8,929 nucleotides of DNA, taken from the NCBI GenBank assembly GCA_947480815.1, contig CANKEA010000037.1, positions 1 through 8,929 on the forward strand. Reading direction: 5' to 3'. Source of the stretch: Caulobacterales bacterium (lineage in GTDB: Bacteria > Pseudomonadota > Alphaproteobacteria > Caulobacterales > Caulobacteraceae). Below, piece by piece: positions 8,834 to 8,929 of the stretch. A program made the translations under genes and the position numbers. The notes beneath the pieces were generated by a model. It did not search any database. It worked only from the letters and a program-made list of their open reading frames with translations, and was not told the DNA's origin. Each line of letters starts with the position of its first letter. The first letter of the stretch is position 1.

Positions 8834-8855
8834 TTAACCCCCTGACCGAGGTCAA
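8828..8855 (-). promoter_or_regulatory. Candidate promoter of the marR-efflux operon
   Basis: On the minus strand TTGACC (8855-8850) matches the -35 consensus in its first five bases. After 16 bases GATAGT (8833-8828) gives a fair -10 box at 4 of 6. Transcription would start near 8821, leaving a leader of about 25 nt before the ATG at 8795. The -10 box is one arm of the inverted repeat described at 8811-8833. Confidence 0.5.
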
Positions 8856-8929
8856 GCGGTGGCGTCATGTTCACCGGGCTCAAAACCATCACCTCAGGTT
8901 GGCGCAGATCATAGACATGGTGCGAGCGA

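Noticed and set aside
8856..8929. Possible start of a divergent gene (ATG at 8917) or the tail of an upstream minus-strand gene
   Set aside because: Only four codons follow the ATG and there is no clear ribosome binding site. A minus-strand frame open from the edge would overrun the marR start and shows no recognisable sequence.

Overview
The window looks like chromosomal DNA of a GC-rich alphaproteobacterium. The EF-Tu N-terminus and overall sequence are alphaproteobacterial in style, and I would lean towards Caulobacterales, but that assignment is from memory and not from a search. Five protein genes, two tRNAs, two intrinsic terminators and two promoter regions account for almost all of the sequence. 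I found no transposon, CRISPR array, prophage or obviously undescribed system.

Left part (1-2391), translation genes. rlmB, a 23S rRNA 2'-O-methyltransferase, reads leftwards from about 845. A tRNA-Tyr(GUA), tRNA-Gly(UCC) and tuf (EF-Tu) unit reads rightwards from a promoter placed over the first codons of rlmB. The tRNA-Tyr / tRNA-Gly(UCC) / tuf order echoes the tyrU-glyT-thrT-tufB operon of Escherichia coli, without the threonine tRNAs. The promoter has a GC-rich stretch after its -10 box, as stringently controlled stable-RNA promoters do. The unit ends in a strong GNRA-loop terminator.

Middle (2339-2597), the convergent intergenic region. Two terminators face opposite ways and share the same 16-nt core in inverted orientation, one serving tuf and the other the leftward efflux operon. 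A short region of nested inverted repeats lies beside them.

Right part (2598-8855), a four-gene leftward operon: a MarR-family regulator, a NodT/TolC-like outer-membrane lipoprotein, a lipid-anchored HlyD/AcrA-type adaptor, and an AcrB-type RND pump. The last three would form one envelope-spanning, proton-driven drug or toxicant efflux machine. Key residues are present in all three: the Asp-Asp and Lys proton relay in the pump, the hairpin-tip R/L/S docking motif in the adaptor, and lipoboxes in the adaptor and channel. The genes overlap or nearly overlap. The operon starts at a candidate promoter whose -10 box sits inside a 7+9+7 inverted repeat, as expected for autorepression by the MarR protein. 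The last ~75 bases (8856-8929) show no supportable gene.
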